Shown: positions 1 through 10,862, counted from the first letter of the stretch. The stretch is DNA of 64,000 nt from Lactarius indigo (GCA_025766275.1 JAFKAC010000001.1:3658001-3722000), one strand, 5' to 3'. Made by a program: numbers and translations. Notes: generated by a model from the sequence alone, not told the origin.

Positions 1-1
1 C

Positions 2-202
2 AGAAAATGTTGCAAGCGCGCTAGTACCCCACCGCCGCCTCCTTCTTCTGCACCTGTGCCCTCAGCTCCATTCGTGTGGCACCCCACGAACGCTGCTTAC
101 CCTCTGCATACTCTCAGGTCCCCGTATCACGTGACATACCCTATGTACTGGCATTATGGCCACTTCCCCCCCTCCCAACCTTACTACCCTAGCACACAGT
201 AG
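2..202 (+). CDS. 3' end of an unidentified proline-rich protein gene (partial)
   Basis: One open frame runs from the window edge to a TAG at 200-202 (66 residues visible). It starts with a basic Cys pair (RKCCKR), then a Pro run (TPPPPPSSAPVPSAP), and ends in a Tyr/His/Pro-rich tail (YWHYGHFPPSQPYYPSTQ). The sequence after the stop turns AT-rich, as expected of a 3' UTR. I recognise no domain; the composition suggests a disordered C-terminus. The start lies outside the window, so function cannot be assigned. Confidence 0.5.
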   Translation, partial: RKCCKRASTPPPPPSSAPVPSAPFVWHPTNAAYPLHTLRSPYHVTYPMYWHYGHFPPSQPYYPSTQ

Positions 203-454
203 ATTACACACTAGAATATCAACTTGTAAAAAAAACACGTACTTGTTTTGATTAGTTAATGTAATTCCTTTTTAGTGCTTTTCTCAATCACCTGACTTGA
301 ACCAAAAAAGCGTTCATGTGATCAAATTTATTAGCTAACTATTTGACTTATTTTAATTGTGTAATGAAGAAAACAAATTGTTGAAGTGGAGGCTCAATTC
401 AAGTTTGACAGGGGAATGGACCAGCGTGTGGGAAGTCTGCGAAGAATATGCAAC
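203..454. other. AT-rich intergenic stretch, probable 3' UTR and flank
   Basis: AT-rich DNA with short A and T runs and no open frame of note, lying between the stop codon at 202 and the first base alignable to the family-C LTR at 455. I see no other feature. Confidence 0.4.
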
Positions 455-955
455 TTACTTATACCCTGGCTTTTGTAAGGTTCGAACTCAGAAACCCTAA
501 TACAATGATCCTAGGGTGAGTAATCGTACAGTAAGAGTGTCATCGGGAATGTGTAATCATCAGTCAGCATACAGTCAGTTAACCAATCAGAATGGAGCAT
601 CAGTCATCCTTATTGTAACAGTGTAATCGTCTATGAGTCATTCACAGCCAGTATCAGTCATCAGGTACCAAACATCAGTCATCCAGGCACAAGCTCATCT
701 GGACTCTTCCAGTGCGTTCTAGCCAGGTCACGTGCTGGGGTCACGTGACGGGCGATCTTGATATTGCTTTATCTGGGCCAGTGGAATCTGTAATTCTGTG
801 TATCATCACAGAACGTCCAGTGATATTTCGGGCCGGGACACTTATCTCTTGGTTTATGGCTTATCTCAGCTGTTTCTTCGTCATCTTCCTTCTCTTCACA
901 TGATTGCGTCCTCCGTATTGCCATTTGTCGAGGTTGAGGGGGTGAAACCGTAACA
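455..955. mobile_element. Truncated family-C solo LTR
   Basis: From ACTTATACCCTGG to the terminal GTAACA this matches, almost base for base, the right 500 bp of the complete C LTR at 55556-56371. The left roughly 315 bp are missing, so no target duplication can be checked. The segment carries several ATCAGTCA direct repeats (about 560-690). The parent element type is unknown; TGTTA..TAACA ends resemble those of the gypsy LTR in this window. Confidence 0.75.
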
Positions 956-1382
956 GTCCCTGCCTGCATGATTAGATGCAGCCCCAAGTGCAACAAACTT
1001 GGCCTGAGTTCGTCGCATATGCTGCTGCATGCTGATATTCGAGTTCATCATTGCCAGCAGTGAGCATGGGCGAGGTGAGGTGGGTTTCGGTGGGCGCTTC
1101 TTCCGTCTCTTTGATGTTGCAGAGTTGCCAGACTGTTCTTCCTGCCAAGGCAAGGAGAATGGAGGGACTGGGCCGGAGGAGAGGGAAGGGAGAGGTGGGA
1201 GGGAATTGTGATGAAGGTGTCAGACAACTGTGCATCCCACCAGAGCTTGACAGTGTGGGGGTTTGAGGCATGGCGAGATGGGGGCACTTACAAATACAAA
1301 TGTCAATAATACTGTTTATGTAAGGAAAGTATTTAGCACCATGCAGAGAAATCTTACGATACTGGATGATCACAAACAGCAT

Positions 1383-2036
1383 ATGCTTGTTGCCTGTGGC
1401 ACCATCTACTGTGAGTGCCTCACTATCACTGTTGGCTTCACCATCTGCATCTGCATTGGAATCCCCAATATAAGAGCACAAGAGCATATCAAGAGCCTCA
1501 GCATAATTTGATGGCCCAGATTCTGAGAGCACTGCATCAAGGGACTGCTCAAGCTCTGGAATGGTGGCCATTCTGTCTGCTGTGCGTACAATACCTGGAG
1601 AGTCTGGAAAACTCTGACCAGGGATGCGTTGTGGGGGGTGGGAGCAGGAATGAGACACTGGCCTGATCTCATATCATTGCTACTTGGCAGGCATGAAGCC
1701 AGGAATGAGAGTGTAGTGCATGGCCATTTATGCCATTTAACCTAGTCGGAGGGTGAGATGGAGCACGTCAGCCAGAGAGGTTGACAGGAATGGGAGGATC
1801 AGTGTGCTCTTTACTGTTGATAATATACTTGAGAAGGTGTTCAGCTTTGGCTTTGAGGAGCATGGCACAAAGGTGGAGGGGTTGGTTCTGGACAGTTGTT
1901 GAGGTGGATGAGGTGAGAAGTATGAGTGACACACCTCAGTAGCATTGTAAACAAAACAATTAGACCAGATGAGATTGAGGTTGTCCTTGAACTCTTTCTT
2001 TGATTTGTACTGCTTCTGCTCAGATTTCTTACCCAT
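1383..2036 (-). pseudogene. Spt7-like bromodomain gene fragment
   Basis: On the minus strand an exon (2036-1935) encodes YKSKKEFKDNLNLIWSNCF followed by VYNATE, the C-terminal half of a bromodomain with the acetyl-lysine-contacting Asn in the YN pair. A 47-nt GT..AG intron (1934-1888) follows, then an exon reading NQPLHLCAMLLKAKAEHLLK that stops at 1768. This matches the Spt7 subunit of SAGA, where the equivalent text is close to NxxHPLR followed by a KAxHLL helix. Further downstream (about 1660-1383) an acidic segment (PELEQSLDAVLSESG, then GDSNADADGEANSDSE) resembles the low-complexity tail after fungal Spt7 bromodomains. No N-terminal gene portion is visible, the HPLR motif has decayed and the frame stops early, so I call it a pseudogene. 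Spt7 rather than another bromodomain protein is inferred from the text of the helix. Confidence 0.6.
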
Positions 2037-2127
2037 TGTCTGGAAGCCCTGGTGCTGCCATGAATCTCACGAATTAACCAATATATAGCAACTGATAGGC
2101 CTCGCCTACAGCCAATTTTGGGGTACC

Positions 2128-2848
2128 ATGCCACTGAAAGTTCAAATATGTCTCTGCAGAAGTCAAGGCTGTGCAGATGCAGAGCACAAAAGCTTAATTA
2201 CTGGCCAAACTCTTAAGGGCAGGTATCTTGGTGATATGGAGTACCATTCACATCAATGCCAGGAAATGGCTTCAAAGTGCTCTAGCTCTGGACCTCCTCA
2301 AGTAGCGAATGTCAGTTCCAATTTGTCATCTTTTCCCTCCTCTCCACTGTGCTCCCCAACCTCTGCCACTCCCAAATCAGCCCCTAATCTCACAGCTACT
2401 TCAGTGGTGCTACTGGGGACTGAAGTCCTTCGTCAGCCACCCTCCACCAATGTGCTCCCACTCGTCCGTCCGTCTCTACAGACATGTCCGCAGCAGCCCT
2501 TGGAGCTGCTTGAAGAACACTGGTGTCCAAGCCAACCTGTTGATGGGCACCCCCTCCCCACCTGTTCTGTGACTCAAATATGAGGTACACAGAGGTCCCA
2601 CACCAGAGTTGGTGGGCCACATGGAGACTTATTTTGTTGTGCAGAAGTACAAGGAGCTTATGTAAATGGATGCGATGCATGATCCCTATCGTAAGTACCC
2701 CTTTGTGGGTTGTCATCTCTACTATGACAAGGTCAAGGACCTGGAGCTTGTGACTCCAGGAAAAATTCTGTGTCATTTCACCTATACTCCATTCAAACAC
2801 CCTCACATTGCATCTCCATGTATCCATGGACTACCACTTGACTGGGTA
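2128..2848 (+). pseudogene. Family-E coding fragment, copy 1 (unidentified, repeated)
   Basis: The N-terminal part (ATG 2128) has a small Cys cluster, CLCRSQGCADAEHK, then a Gly/His segment ending YHSHQCQE and a Ser/Pro-rich linker. After a break, 2666-2848 encodes DPYRKYPFVGCHLYYDKVKD, ...ILCHFTYTPFKHPHIASPC, ...LPLDW, followed directly by GTATGT, a plausible splice donor. The same ordered motifs (DPYRKF, ICHFAHTPLTLTNI, LPLDW) recur at 61849-62037, so this is a dispersed family. Cys-cluster N-termini of this type occur in basidiomycete proteins found near DNA transposons; I infer, but cannot show, such an origin. The frames are broken between the two parts. Confidence 0.4.
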
Positions 2849-4330
2849 TGTTGGTTTAATATGTTGTCTCTTACAAACATGAATACTCACATATGATCGT
2901 GGTTAGGACTGAACATATTGTTTGTCATTGACACGAGAACATGTACTAGAGAGAGCACATAGGTACTTCATTAGTTATCATTTCAAGGGGTGACTTGTCT
3001 TTTGGTCAAATTTATATACATGAGCCATGCAGTCAAGGGTGGTGCCATCAATGGCACACACAGCACTGACAGAGGTTGATGGCCACAGGGCAAGAGTTGT
3101 GGTGCCTTCTACAACTTGCAGGCCCAGTTGTGGCAGTAGACAGATTGATGTTGATGGCCTCGTCAGTGTGTTGTCATCGTGAGAACTGAGCCACCCAGTC
3201 GATGGTGCCTTAAGAGCCTGAGTACCCATGCTGAAGTCCACAACATTGGTGTCATCTTCCTTTTGAAATGGCTAGTGGTGGCAGTTTTAGTATACTCGCA
3301 TTGTTAGCACAGTGGCTGTGGCATAGCCACTGCCTACCATGTGCTACTGAGAGATGTAGGAGTGGCTGCAACATACCCATTGCCCCTGAGCTGTTAGGTG
3401 CTGGTGGGAATCAAAAAGAGGGAGACCACAGGTGGGACTGGTTGAGAGTAGAGGGCAGGGGGGGAGGTGATTGCTGAGGGCATGGGCAGTGGTAACACAA
3501 TGTGGATGGAGTTGGGAGTGAGAGCATGTGTGAGAAAGACCCAAGAAGACCACTGTCAAACATACTGATGCAACAGCACTAGCACACACTGCCCCGAATA
3601 CCCAAGGCGGTTTGACAGTTGCTCAGAGCAATTGATCCTGACCAGAAGACAAGCAACTGCATCCTAACCGACAGCTGATAGCACTGAGTAAATCCTGGAC
3701 AACAAGAACACAATATGCCAATGCACTCGACTTCTCAATAGAATTGGCAGAGCCAAGTTGTCCGGAAATCGGCAGTTCTTCATCATCCATGTTGGAAGTG
3801 GGATAGGAATCAGGCTAGTCATGTCTGCTATGCAGCCAAGAACATCTGTCAATATGGCACAGCTGCACAGCTGAATTTCAAGAACCTTTACCAAGCTAGA
3901 TCTGATGTAGTAAGTTCTTGTTCTAGTCTGGGTGAAGCAGAGATTCAAGTCTTGATTCAGAAATACCTGCGGAATGAACATCAACAAACTATGGCAGTAA
4001 CGGACCTGATGTGGAGTGACAAGATAAGATTTCATCTGTCTGCACCTTGGATTGAGTCCTGAAGTAACGGAAGCTTAGTCTTGAGGGGAAACCACTAACC
4101 ATAGAACAAATATCTCATGCTCAATTGGGTATAGAATTTGGCTGGGTTCAACAAAAAATGTGTATGTTCTCTGGTGACAGAGCAAAGTATGGCCAGGTGC
4201 ATGCCAAGGAGGATGCAAAATTCTTAGCATTTGGGTATTGCACAAGGCTGGAGCTGGGTTTTCAGAATTTTGGTGCCAGACCACAAAAGGGAAGTCAGCG
4301 GAGAGGGCAACAACATAACATTGCAATTGC
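2849..4330. other. No gene recognised
   Basis: Only short open frames on both strands, none with a motif I recognise. No LTR or tandem repeat was found. It may hold decayed host or family-E sequence. Confidence 0.3.
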
Positions 4331-5114
4331 TTGAGTTTGGAGAAATTGGGGCTGGTGCCTGTTTGGGTTCTGTGTGCCACCACGTTCCACTCCTTCACCT
4401 GTGCTCTTCAGTATCATTATAAGTCTTCCCTCGAATTTTGTGTCTCTTCAGGTCATGTGGACAATACTGCCCCATTGTCTTTTTACAGAAACTTTCTCAG
4501 ATTCTTCCTTGATCACCCATCCCATTTCCTTGTCTATCTCCCATCACTGGACAGACTGTTGGATAGAGAAGCAGAGTCAGTTCAGCAATATCTTTTTTGT
4601 GAAGCTACAGCACAGACTCTAGCACACCTGCAGCACACATGGCCAATCCTCTGCCTTCGGCATTTCCCCACTATCCTGGCCCCTGGTCATTCTTCACATC
4701 AGGATATGCAGTCTCCCAATTCATAATGGTAAGACATACACACTCAATGGTCTTGAACACTTCTGGAGTGACAACTGTCGTCAGAATATTGCATCCCACT
4801 TCTCGGCGTCAAGCTTCCCCCCACTTAGGTTTTCCCACCTTGAACCTTGCTGTTCCCATGGCTGAGTACACCTATGGCAGTCTCTCATGCATGGCTAGCC
4901 CCCCCCCCCCCCCATTCGTCCCTATACTCCCCCACAATGTCTACCCTGCTGCCTTGGTGTCCTTGAGCACAGGCAAGAAGTCTTCGGACAGTACCTCTGG
5001 TCGCACTAGTTGCAGATCCTCCCACTCATCCAACCTTGCCTCGATTCCTCACTTGCACACTACAACCTCATCAGCATCCCCTTGGTGGCGCAATCAGGCT
5101 GTGAGTGCAAGCGT
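4331..5114 (+). pseudogene. Probable 5' exons of the bHLH gene split by element A1
   Basis: Two overlapping open frames (4331-4726 and 4639-5133) precede the insertion point of A1. A plausible intron starts with GTAAGA at 4729 and ends with GTCAG near 4790. The last bases before the LTR read, in the frame that resumes at 11496, AQSGCECKR then CPSKHDDFSDDNNN, which leads into the bHLH exons. A 15-C homopolymer (4899-4913) interrupts a Pro-rich stretch and probably shifts the frame. Assignment rests on continuity across the insertion; the N-terminal sequence itself has no recognised domain. Confidence 0.4.
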
Positions 5115-5742
5115 TGATGAACAGCACACATAGATAGCTTACTCACAGAGGGACAAAGTGTTCTGTGGTGAGATAAGCTGGGTGGCTGGAAGCAGCAACA
5201 GGAAGGTCAAGCAAGGTAAAGCAAAGTGTCTGGCACACAAGCAGTGAGAACTGATGTTGGTTACATTTAGAGGGAAGGGAGCTTACCTGGCACACAAGCA
5301 GTGAGAACTGATGTGGACCAGGAGCGTACATGGTACTCTACTTATACTCCTACAGAGGGTGACAGTAGTACAAGGTAGGTAACGCTAGTCACAGAATACA
5401 AAGGTGCTATTGTTCTACAAAGGGACAAAAGAGTGGACGCTTTGAGAACAAAGGAAAGGAGAACAAGAAGAGTCCAGAACTAGATGATATCATACTGACA
5501 TCATAATAAGGATAATACCAAGTAAAGAACAAAGGAAAGTACAAAGACGTTATACAACGCAGAGTCCAGATGTATGATGTCATTAGAAGTACAGTGATGT
5601 CATATGTGACGCAATGATAAGTCCAGATTGTGCAGATCAAATAGTATCTAATCTACAAGTCCTGTATATCTAATCTAAAGCAGTCCATGCTGCAAGTCCG
5701 GTCCGTACGAGCCGCTAAGTGCGCAAGGGTCACTTATCAACA
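5115..5742 (-). repeat. A1 3' LTR
   Basis: 628 bp; in element sense it begins TGTTGATAAGTGACCC and ends GCTGTTCATCA. It contains a TATA-like TATAAGTAG, four TGATGTCA/TGACATCA motifs and an intron-like duplication whose candidate intron occupies 5230-5286 (57 nt, GTAAGC..CCAG). Confidence 0.95.
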
Positions 5743-5752
5743 TCTCCCCGTG
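5743..5752 (-). promoter_or_regulatory. A1 polypurine tract
   Basis: On the minus strand CACGGGGAGA immediately precedes the 3' LTR, the position of the plus-strand primer. The identical tract sits at 49632-49641 in element A2. Confidence 0.85.
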
Positions 5753-5761
5753 ATCTACAAT

Positions 5762-8700
5762 CTAAGTACACACAAGTCCCATGTCATCATTGTGCTTCTG
5801 CAGCAGGACACACGGTAGTGACTTTGTGAAGCCGTCCGCAACCATATCTACAGTAGGAGTTCTAATGAGGGTGATGCTCCCCCTTTCGATGTACTCCCGA
5901 ATGACATGATGCCGTATGGCAATGTGCTTAGACCGTCTCCCAGTGACAGGGTTCAAGGCCAAGTCAATGGCACCCTTATTGTCACCATGAAGTGGGATGG
6001 GGTCGTCGACCTCGTACCCGAGTTCCGTGAGGAAGCTCTGATACCACGCAGCCTGGTTAGCCGTGTCGGTCATGGCCATGTATTCTGCTTCCGTTGTGTT
6101 TTGGGCAACAGTCTTTTGCTTGCGCGAAGACCAGCTTATTGCACCGTTAGCTAGTAGGAACACATAACCAGAGGTGGAGTGGCGGTCGTCAGTCTGATCA
6201 GCCAGACTGGAATCAGTGTAGCCATGAAGGCCATCGCCATTGGCGCCATCATAGACAATACGCATATCCATAGTTCCCACTAAGTAGGACAGGACATACT
6301 GCGCAAGTCGCAGATGTTGTGGTGAGGGATTCGCTGCGTATTGCGCCAAACGTGACACAGCGAAAGAGATATCTGGCCTAGTGCCAATCTGCACATAAAG
6401 CAGACTCCCAATAAGAGATTGGTAGTGAGAGATATCTGAGGCAGTTGCCTGCGACGTATATTTAACCAGGTGCTCGTCAGCACCAGCGGGCAAGGGTGTG
6501 TTGTGTGGTGTGGCATCAGACATGCCAAAGCGTTCAAGGACATCCTTGATGTAGCCAGACTGATCTATTTCGATGCGTCTAAGGGAGCGGTCGCGCACAA
6601 TGCGCATACCAAGATAGGACTCTATCTCCCCGAGATCTGTCATCTCATAGCGTTCAGACAAATCTGACTTCAAACGCTTGATACCACTCAGCGAGGGACC
6701 CAGTATAGTGATGTCGTCAACGTAGACAATAACGAAGAGTGGATCATACCCCTCCCGTTGAGGCATCACATATATGCCAGCATCAGCAAACGTCCGCTTA
6801 AAGCCGAGTGCAGTGAGCACTCCATGGAATTGCAAGTTCCATGCGCGGGAGGCCTGTTTGAGACCATAGATCGCCTTAACCAGGCGACACACCTTTGTCT
6901 CAGAGCCAGTGACAGTGAAACCTTGTGGCTGCTCCATGTAAATCTCCTCGTCAAGCACGCCATTGAGAAAAGCAGACTTAACATCCATCTGATGGATGTG
7001 CCAGTCCTCCAGCGCGGCCAACGCCAGAAGTAAACGTAGCGACTCAAATCGTGCGACGGGAGAGAAGGTTTCATCAAAATCTACGCCAGGGATCTGCGTG
7101 AATCCCTTAGCCACCAAGCGAGCTCTGTAGCGGCCATCCGCTTTGAGCTTGAAGACCCATTTGGATTTTACTGCCTTGCAATTAGGCGGGAGATCCACTA
7201 ACTCCCAAGTCCCATTCTTAGCTAGGGCGTCCATTTCATACTGACACGCCTTAGTCCACTCATCTGCAGCTGCGGACCGCATGGCCTCTGCATAAGTTGC
7301 AGGGTCTCGGCCCACAAAGGCAGCAGCCAGTAACTCCGCATACCCCAGACGTCTGCCGCGCCATGCCGCATTGTCCGCATTGAAGTAACGCGGATTAGGC
7401 ACAGGGACACGAGCAGTGCGCCTTGGTGCATTGTCCATCTCGCGCAACAGCTGACTACGCTGTGCTCGATCCTCAAAACCCCCAGGCATTTCTGGTGAGG
7501 GAGGAGGGACATGGCGCATAATGCGCGTTGCACTAGGACGCGGTGGGGGTGAAGTGGGAGTGGCTTGCTCACGCTTTGGTGTGGTGGGCGGAGGTGGCAG
7601 AGTAGGTGGTGGAGTGGTGGGGCGTGGTTGGACTTGTGGGGGGTCTAGGAGCTTTTCAACATCCTCCTCCTCACTACTACTGGAGTGTGCAGGGGAGGGG
7701 GCTCGCATTGGTGGTAACGCCGGCGGGTGAGGCACGGCAGTCACTGTTGTGCTAGGCACGACTGGTGGTGTAGGTGTGGGGTGTGTCTCAGCACCCTGAA
7801 GGGACGGGAAGCTACTCTCGTCGAATGTCACATCCCTGGACACTCGAACGGAGCGGGTTGAGCGGTCCCAGAGCTTATAGCCCTTAGATTCGGGCTCAAA
7901 CCCGATAAGCGTGACCTCAATGGCCTTCGCATCCAATTTGCGACGCTTATCAGCGGGTACGTGCATGTACCCCTTGCATCCAAAGACGCGAAGATGTGAG
8001 ACATCAGGCACTTTGCCAGAGTGCCAGAGCTCATAAGGAGTGCGCCACTTAAGCCCACGTACTGGAGAGCGATTATAGATGTGCACAGCTGCGCACACTG
8101 CATGCTCCCAGAAGCCTTTAGACATGCCAGCTGTGTGGAGCATGGACATTGCCTTATCCATAATGGTGCGGTTAAACCGCTCGGCTTTACCGTTGGACTG
8201 TGGTGAACCTGGCATCGTGAGGTGATGCTCTATCCCTTTCTGCTTAAGAATGTCCTGCGTGACACTCGACATGTACTCGCCGCCGCGGTCAGAGTGCAGA
8301 GCGCGCAGTTTATGGCCAGACTGGGTTTCTCCCCAGGCCAAATACATCTGCAGCGACTTAGCAAACTGATCCTTTGACTTAAGGAAGTGGACCACAGTGA
8401 ACTTAGTGTGGTCGTCTATGAAGATGGCTGTGTAGGTCGAGCCTTGCAGGGACTGAGTCTGCATAGGACCGGCGAGGTCACTGTGCACAATCTCAAATTG
8501 ACGAGTTGTCCTTTTGTTGGAGGACGCAGAAAAGGGTTGGCGAGTGGATTTGCCCATCTCGCACCCACGGCAGACTGTGTGGGCCGTGGTAGAGCTATCT
8601 ATGTCCATGCCAGTAGTGGCAGAGGGACCATGCGCCTTCAGCGCCGCAGAGGAGATGTGTCCCATGCGTTGATGCCAGATGTCAAGTGTGGCAGCACTTG

Positions 8701-10084
8701 ATTTTGTGTGGGCGTTGAGGCCGACGCTGGCTGCGTCCAACCAGTAAAGGTTGTCCTCAAGGTAGCCTTTGGCCACACACTTTTGGTTGATAGATATTTT
8801 AAATGAGCCACTATCAAAGGCAATCTCAGCACCCTTTTGTGCTAGTGCGCGCGTTGACAAGAAGCGCGTCTTCACCTGTGGTAGGTGTAGCACATTACTG
8901 AGGGTGATAGAGATACCCTGGCTCGTAGTAAAGATGACAGACCCGACACCCACTTGGTCTATAGTGGACTTGTCACCCAGGCGTACAGTGCCTTTAGTTG
9001 GGGTGTAGTCCTTAAAGTCAGACCGATGTGGTGTAATGTGGTGTGTAGCACCACTGTCCATCATCCAACGCACACGCGAGGCAGCATACAAGGCAACAGA
9101 GATAGATTGAGAAGCCCAGTCTATGGCGGGCTCTTCGACCTCCTTAATGGAGGCGGTGGTAGGTACAAGAATATGACTATTTGCGGCCTTGTTGCCTGCT
9201 TTCTCCTTCTCCTTTGCGTCAGCCTCATCCTTTTTCTTCTTCCTGCAGTCAGGCTTGATGTGGCCCTTTTTGTTGCAATAGTGGCAAGTCAGACCAGAGT
9301 GGTCCTTCTTGCCCTTTTTGCCCGTCGACTTGACGGGGGCCACCTTGTTGAGGGAAGAGCCAGAGGGCCCGGCGCGGCGAGCTTCTTCCGACACTATGCG
9401 CGCAATTATTTCAGCGTGCTTGAGTGCGGAGGGGGCCCCACTGGCAAGGATGGTTGAGGCCAACACCTCATAAGAGGGCGGCAGTGCGTGGAGGAGAATG
9501 AGGCAGTATTGGACGTCAGAGACACCCATCTGCGCGTTGGAAAGGGCAACCCTTAGCTCATTGAGCTTGGCCAGCTGAGCGGCCATGGGTGCGGAGTCGT
9601 CGAGGCGGGCTTGCGTTAACTGGATCCATAAGTTAAAGATAGTGGTGCTGCCCGATGCACCAGCATATACGTCTCTCAGTTTGTCCCACTTCGCCTTGAA
9701 GGTGGCATAGACAATATTGTCCGCCACAAGGGAGTAGACATCTGGCTTAAGGTAGAGGCGGAGGTACGCCTTGGAACGACGCTGGACTGAGTCCCACTCA
9801 TCAGTAGTGATGCCCGATGGGGGTGTGTCCAGGGTGAACACATCTTCAGCCTCATGTAGCGTGAGGATAGCCTCAATGGTCCCAGACCATTCGTTCCAGC
9901 CAGTGCCGTCAAACTGAGTGAGGTGGATGCCAGATGGCATGCCAAAGTTGGCACTGTGGGCCTGAGATAGATGTGTGGAGGGTGTGGACCCAGAAGGAGG
10001 AGGGAGTGAGCCTCCTGCAGAGCCACCAGTGGGGCTGGGAGGAGCACCAGCACCGGCAGCAGGGGTAGAGGATGAACCAGACAT
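5762..10084 (-). CDS. Copia Gag-Pol polyprotein (A1), uninterrupted
   Basis: 1440 residues in one frame, start MSGSSSTPAAG. Order: Gag with a UBN2-like region (to about 250); CCHC knuckle CHYCNKKGHIKPDC near 265-278; aspartic protease WMMDSGATHHI near 338; GAG-pre-integrase (HQRMGHIS); integrase core with Asp in HSDLAGPM (about 535), Asp in LHSDRGGEY (about 597) and Glu in SNGKAERF (about 635); a long Pro/Ser linker; reverse transcriptase with YVDDITIL near 1120; RNase H with TEAEYMAMT near 1331. Protease, integrase, RT order defines Ty1/copia. All catalytic motifs I looked for are present, so this copy could be autonomous. Expression is presumably from the LTR at 10863-11490 after a leader with upstream ATGs, which may be removed by splicing. 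Confidence 0.95.
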   Translation of the reverse strand: MSGSSSTPAAGAGAPPSPTGGSAGGSLPPPSGSTPSTHLSQAHSANFGMPSGIHLTQFDGTGWNEWSGTIEAILTLHEAEDVFTLDTPPSGITTDEWDSVQRRSKAYLRLYLKPDVYSLVADNIVYATFKAKWDKLRDVYAGASGSTTIFNLWIQLTQARLDDSAPMAAQLAKLNELRVALSNAQMGVSDVQYCLILLHALPPSYEVLASTILASGAPSALKHAEIIARIVSEEARRAGPSGSSLNKVAPVKSTGKKGKKDHSGLTCHYCNKKGHIKPDCRKKKKDEADAKEKEKAGNKAANSHILVPTTASIKEVEEPAIDWASQSISVALYAASRVRWMMDSGATHHITPHRSDFKDYTPTKGTVRLGDKSTIDQVGVGSVIFTTSQGISITLSNVLHLPQVKTRFLSTRALAQKGAEIAFDSGSFKISINQKCVAKGYLEDNLYWLDAASVGLNAHTKSSAATLDIWHQRMGHISSAALKAHGPSATTGMDIDSSTTAHTVCRGCEMGKSTRQPFSASSNKRTTRQFEIVHSDLAGPMQTQSLQGSTYTAIFIDDHTKFTVVHFLKSKDQFAKSLQMYLAWGETQSGHKLRALHSDRGGEYMSSVTQDILKQKGIEHHLTMPGSPQSNGKAERFNRTIMDKAMSMLHTAGMSKGFWEHAVCAAVHIYNRSPVRGLKWRTPYELWHSGKVPDVSHLRVFGCKGYMHVPADKRRKLDAKAIEVTLIGFEPESKGYKLWDRSTRSVRVSRDVTFDESSFPSLQGAETHPTPTPPVVPSTTVTAVPHPPALPPMRAPSPAHSSSSEEEDVEKLLDPPQVQPRPTTPPPTLPPPPTTPKREQATPTSPPPRPSATRIMRHVPPPSPEMPGGFEDRAQRSQLLREMDNAPRRTARVPVPNPRYFNADNAAWRGRRLGYAELLAAAFVGRDPATYAEAMRSAAADEWTKACQYEMDALAKNGTWELVDLPPNCKAVKSKWVFKLKADGRYRARLVAKGFTQIPGVDFDETFSPVARFESLRLLLALAALEDWHIHQMDVKSAFLNGVLDEEIYMEQPQGFTVTGSETKVCRLVKAIYGLKQASRAWNLQFHGVLTALGFKRTFADAGIYVMPQREGYDPLFVIVYVDDITILGPSLSGIKRLKSDLSERYEMTDLGEIESYLGMRIVRDRSLRRIEIDQSGYIKDVLERFGMSDATPHNTPLPAGADEHLVKYTSQATASDISHYQSLIGSLLYVQIGTRPDISFAVSRLAQYAANPSPQHLRLAQYVLSYLVGTMDMRIVYDGANGDGLHGYTDSSLADQTDDRHSTSGYVFLLANGAISWSSRKQKTVAQNTTEAEYMAMTDTANQAAWYQSFLTELGYEVDDPIPLHGDNKGAIDLALNPVTGRRSKHIAIRHHVIREYIERGSITLIRTPTVDMVADGFTKSLPCVLLQKHNDDMGLVCT

Positions 10085-10850
10085 TGGGATGATTTATCTG
10101 TCGCCGAGGAGCAGTCAGCGACAGTGCTTCATAGTTGCAAGACATAAAGATAGAGGGGGTACCACTCCTGTCTGTGATTCTGTAAGGCCAGAACGCTAAT
10201 GCGTCCTGCCTCCTGATAGTATGCCAGTGATACAAGGGCTAGGCCCAGGTTGAGAGTGTCCCTTTGCCATACCATGAGCTAGCTGCCAGCCAGGATGTGT
10301 CTAAGACACAGCTCAAATGGTTTGCGTCAGGGAGAAGGTGAAGGGATTGCTTTCAGAGCCCAAGGCTGTCTACCTCAGCCTCCTCGGCCTGTTGGTTGCC
10401 TCATCGCCACAAGTGGCTTTACTGAATCCTTTCCCATTGCCGCTGCAAGGCAGGTATCTGGTTGCAGAACACCATAAGGTGAACACCCCCCAGAGTCTGA
10501 ACCAGGTTTTACACTCCCATGGTGAGGAGATCCTGCGCCCAGTGTGGAGCACCAGAGACAGCTGGCGCTAAGCTCCACAATACACAGCCCAGTGGGCCAT
10601 GCACACCTGGATATTGATTGAAGGGCTACCAGACCCAATCTCCTTGCGCATAGCGCAGGGGCTAGGAAAACAGTAGGGGTGAAAGTAGGACTACTGGGCA
10701 GTACATGATACAGGAGGTTCCTCAGCAGAGACAAGTGGCGCCCCACTGCTCTCTTCCTTGAGCAAGGCTGGTAAGGCCCCAGACAGACCTTAGCCTGGTG
10801 TGTCCTCCTAGGAAGACAGTGACCAGCCAAGTGGAGTGGCTAGGGCACCA
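10085..10850 (-). other. A1 untranslated leader with candidate splice acceptor
   Basis: About 770 nt between primer site and Gag start, with several short upstream frames and no long one. Just before the ATG the minus strand reads CGGCGACAG then ATAAATCATCCCA, a good acceptor; A2 keeps the AG (CGGCGATAG) at the same place. Together with the donor at the U5 end this could form an intron that removes the leader and the primer site. Confidence 0.45.
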
Positions 10851-10862
10851 GGGCCCATAACC
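10851..10862 (-). promoter_or_regulatory. A1 primer binding site (half-tRNA iMet type)
   Basis: Directly after the 5' LTR the minus strand reads GGTTATGGGCCC. This is the complement of an initiator-Met tRNA anticodon stem-loop (GGGCCCAUAACC, with C33), not of a tRNA 3' end. Internal tRNA-iMet fragments prime Drosophila copia and yeast Ty5, so the use fits the family. The same 12 bases follow the 5' LTR of A2 and of B1. Confidence 0.8.

Noticed and set aside
4899..4913. 15-C homopolymer as a programmed frameshift signal
   Set aside because: It lies in a decayed exon and could equally be a sequencing or slippage artefact; no second copy supports a function. The same caution applies to the G run near 62744.
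8954..9457. 167-codon plus-strand frame antisense to A1 gag-pol
   Set aside because: A shadow of the strongly coding minus strand; the equivalent frame in A2 is shorter and differently bounded.
10295..10830. Frames of 60-151 codons in the A leader, on both strands
   Set aside because: Their limits differ between A1 and A2, they contain no motif, and they lie between primer site and Gag start, so they are treated as untranslated leader.
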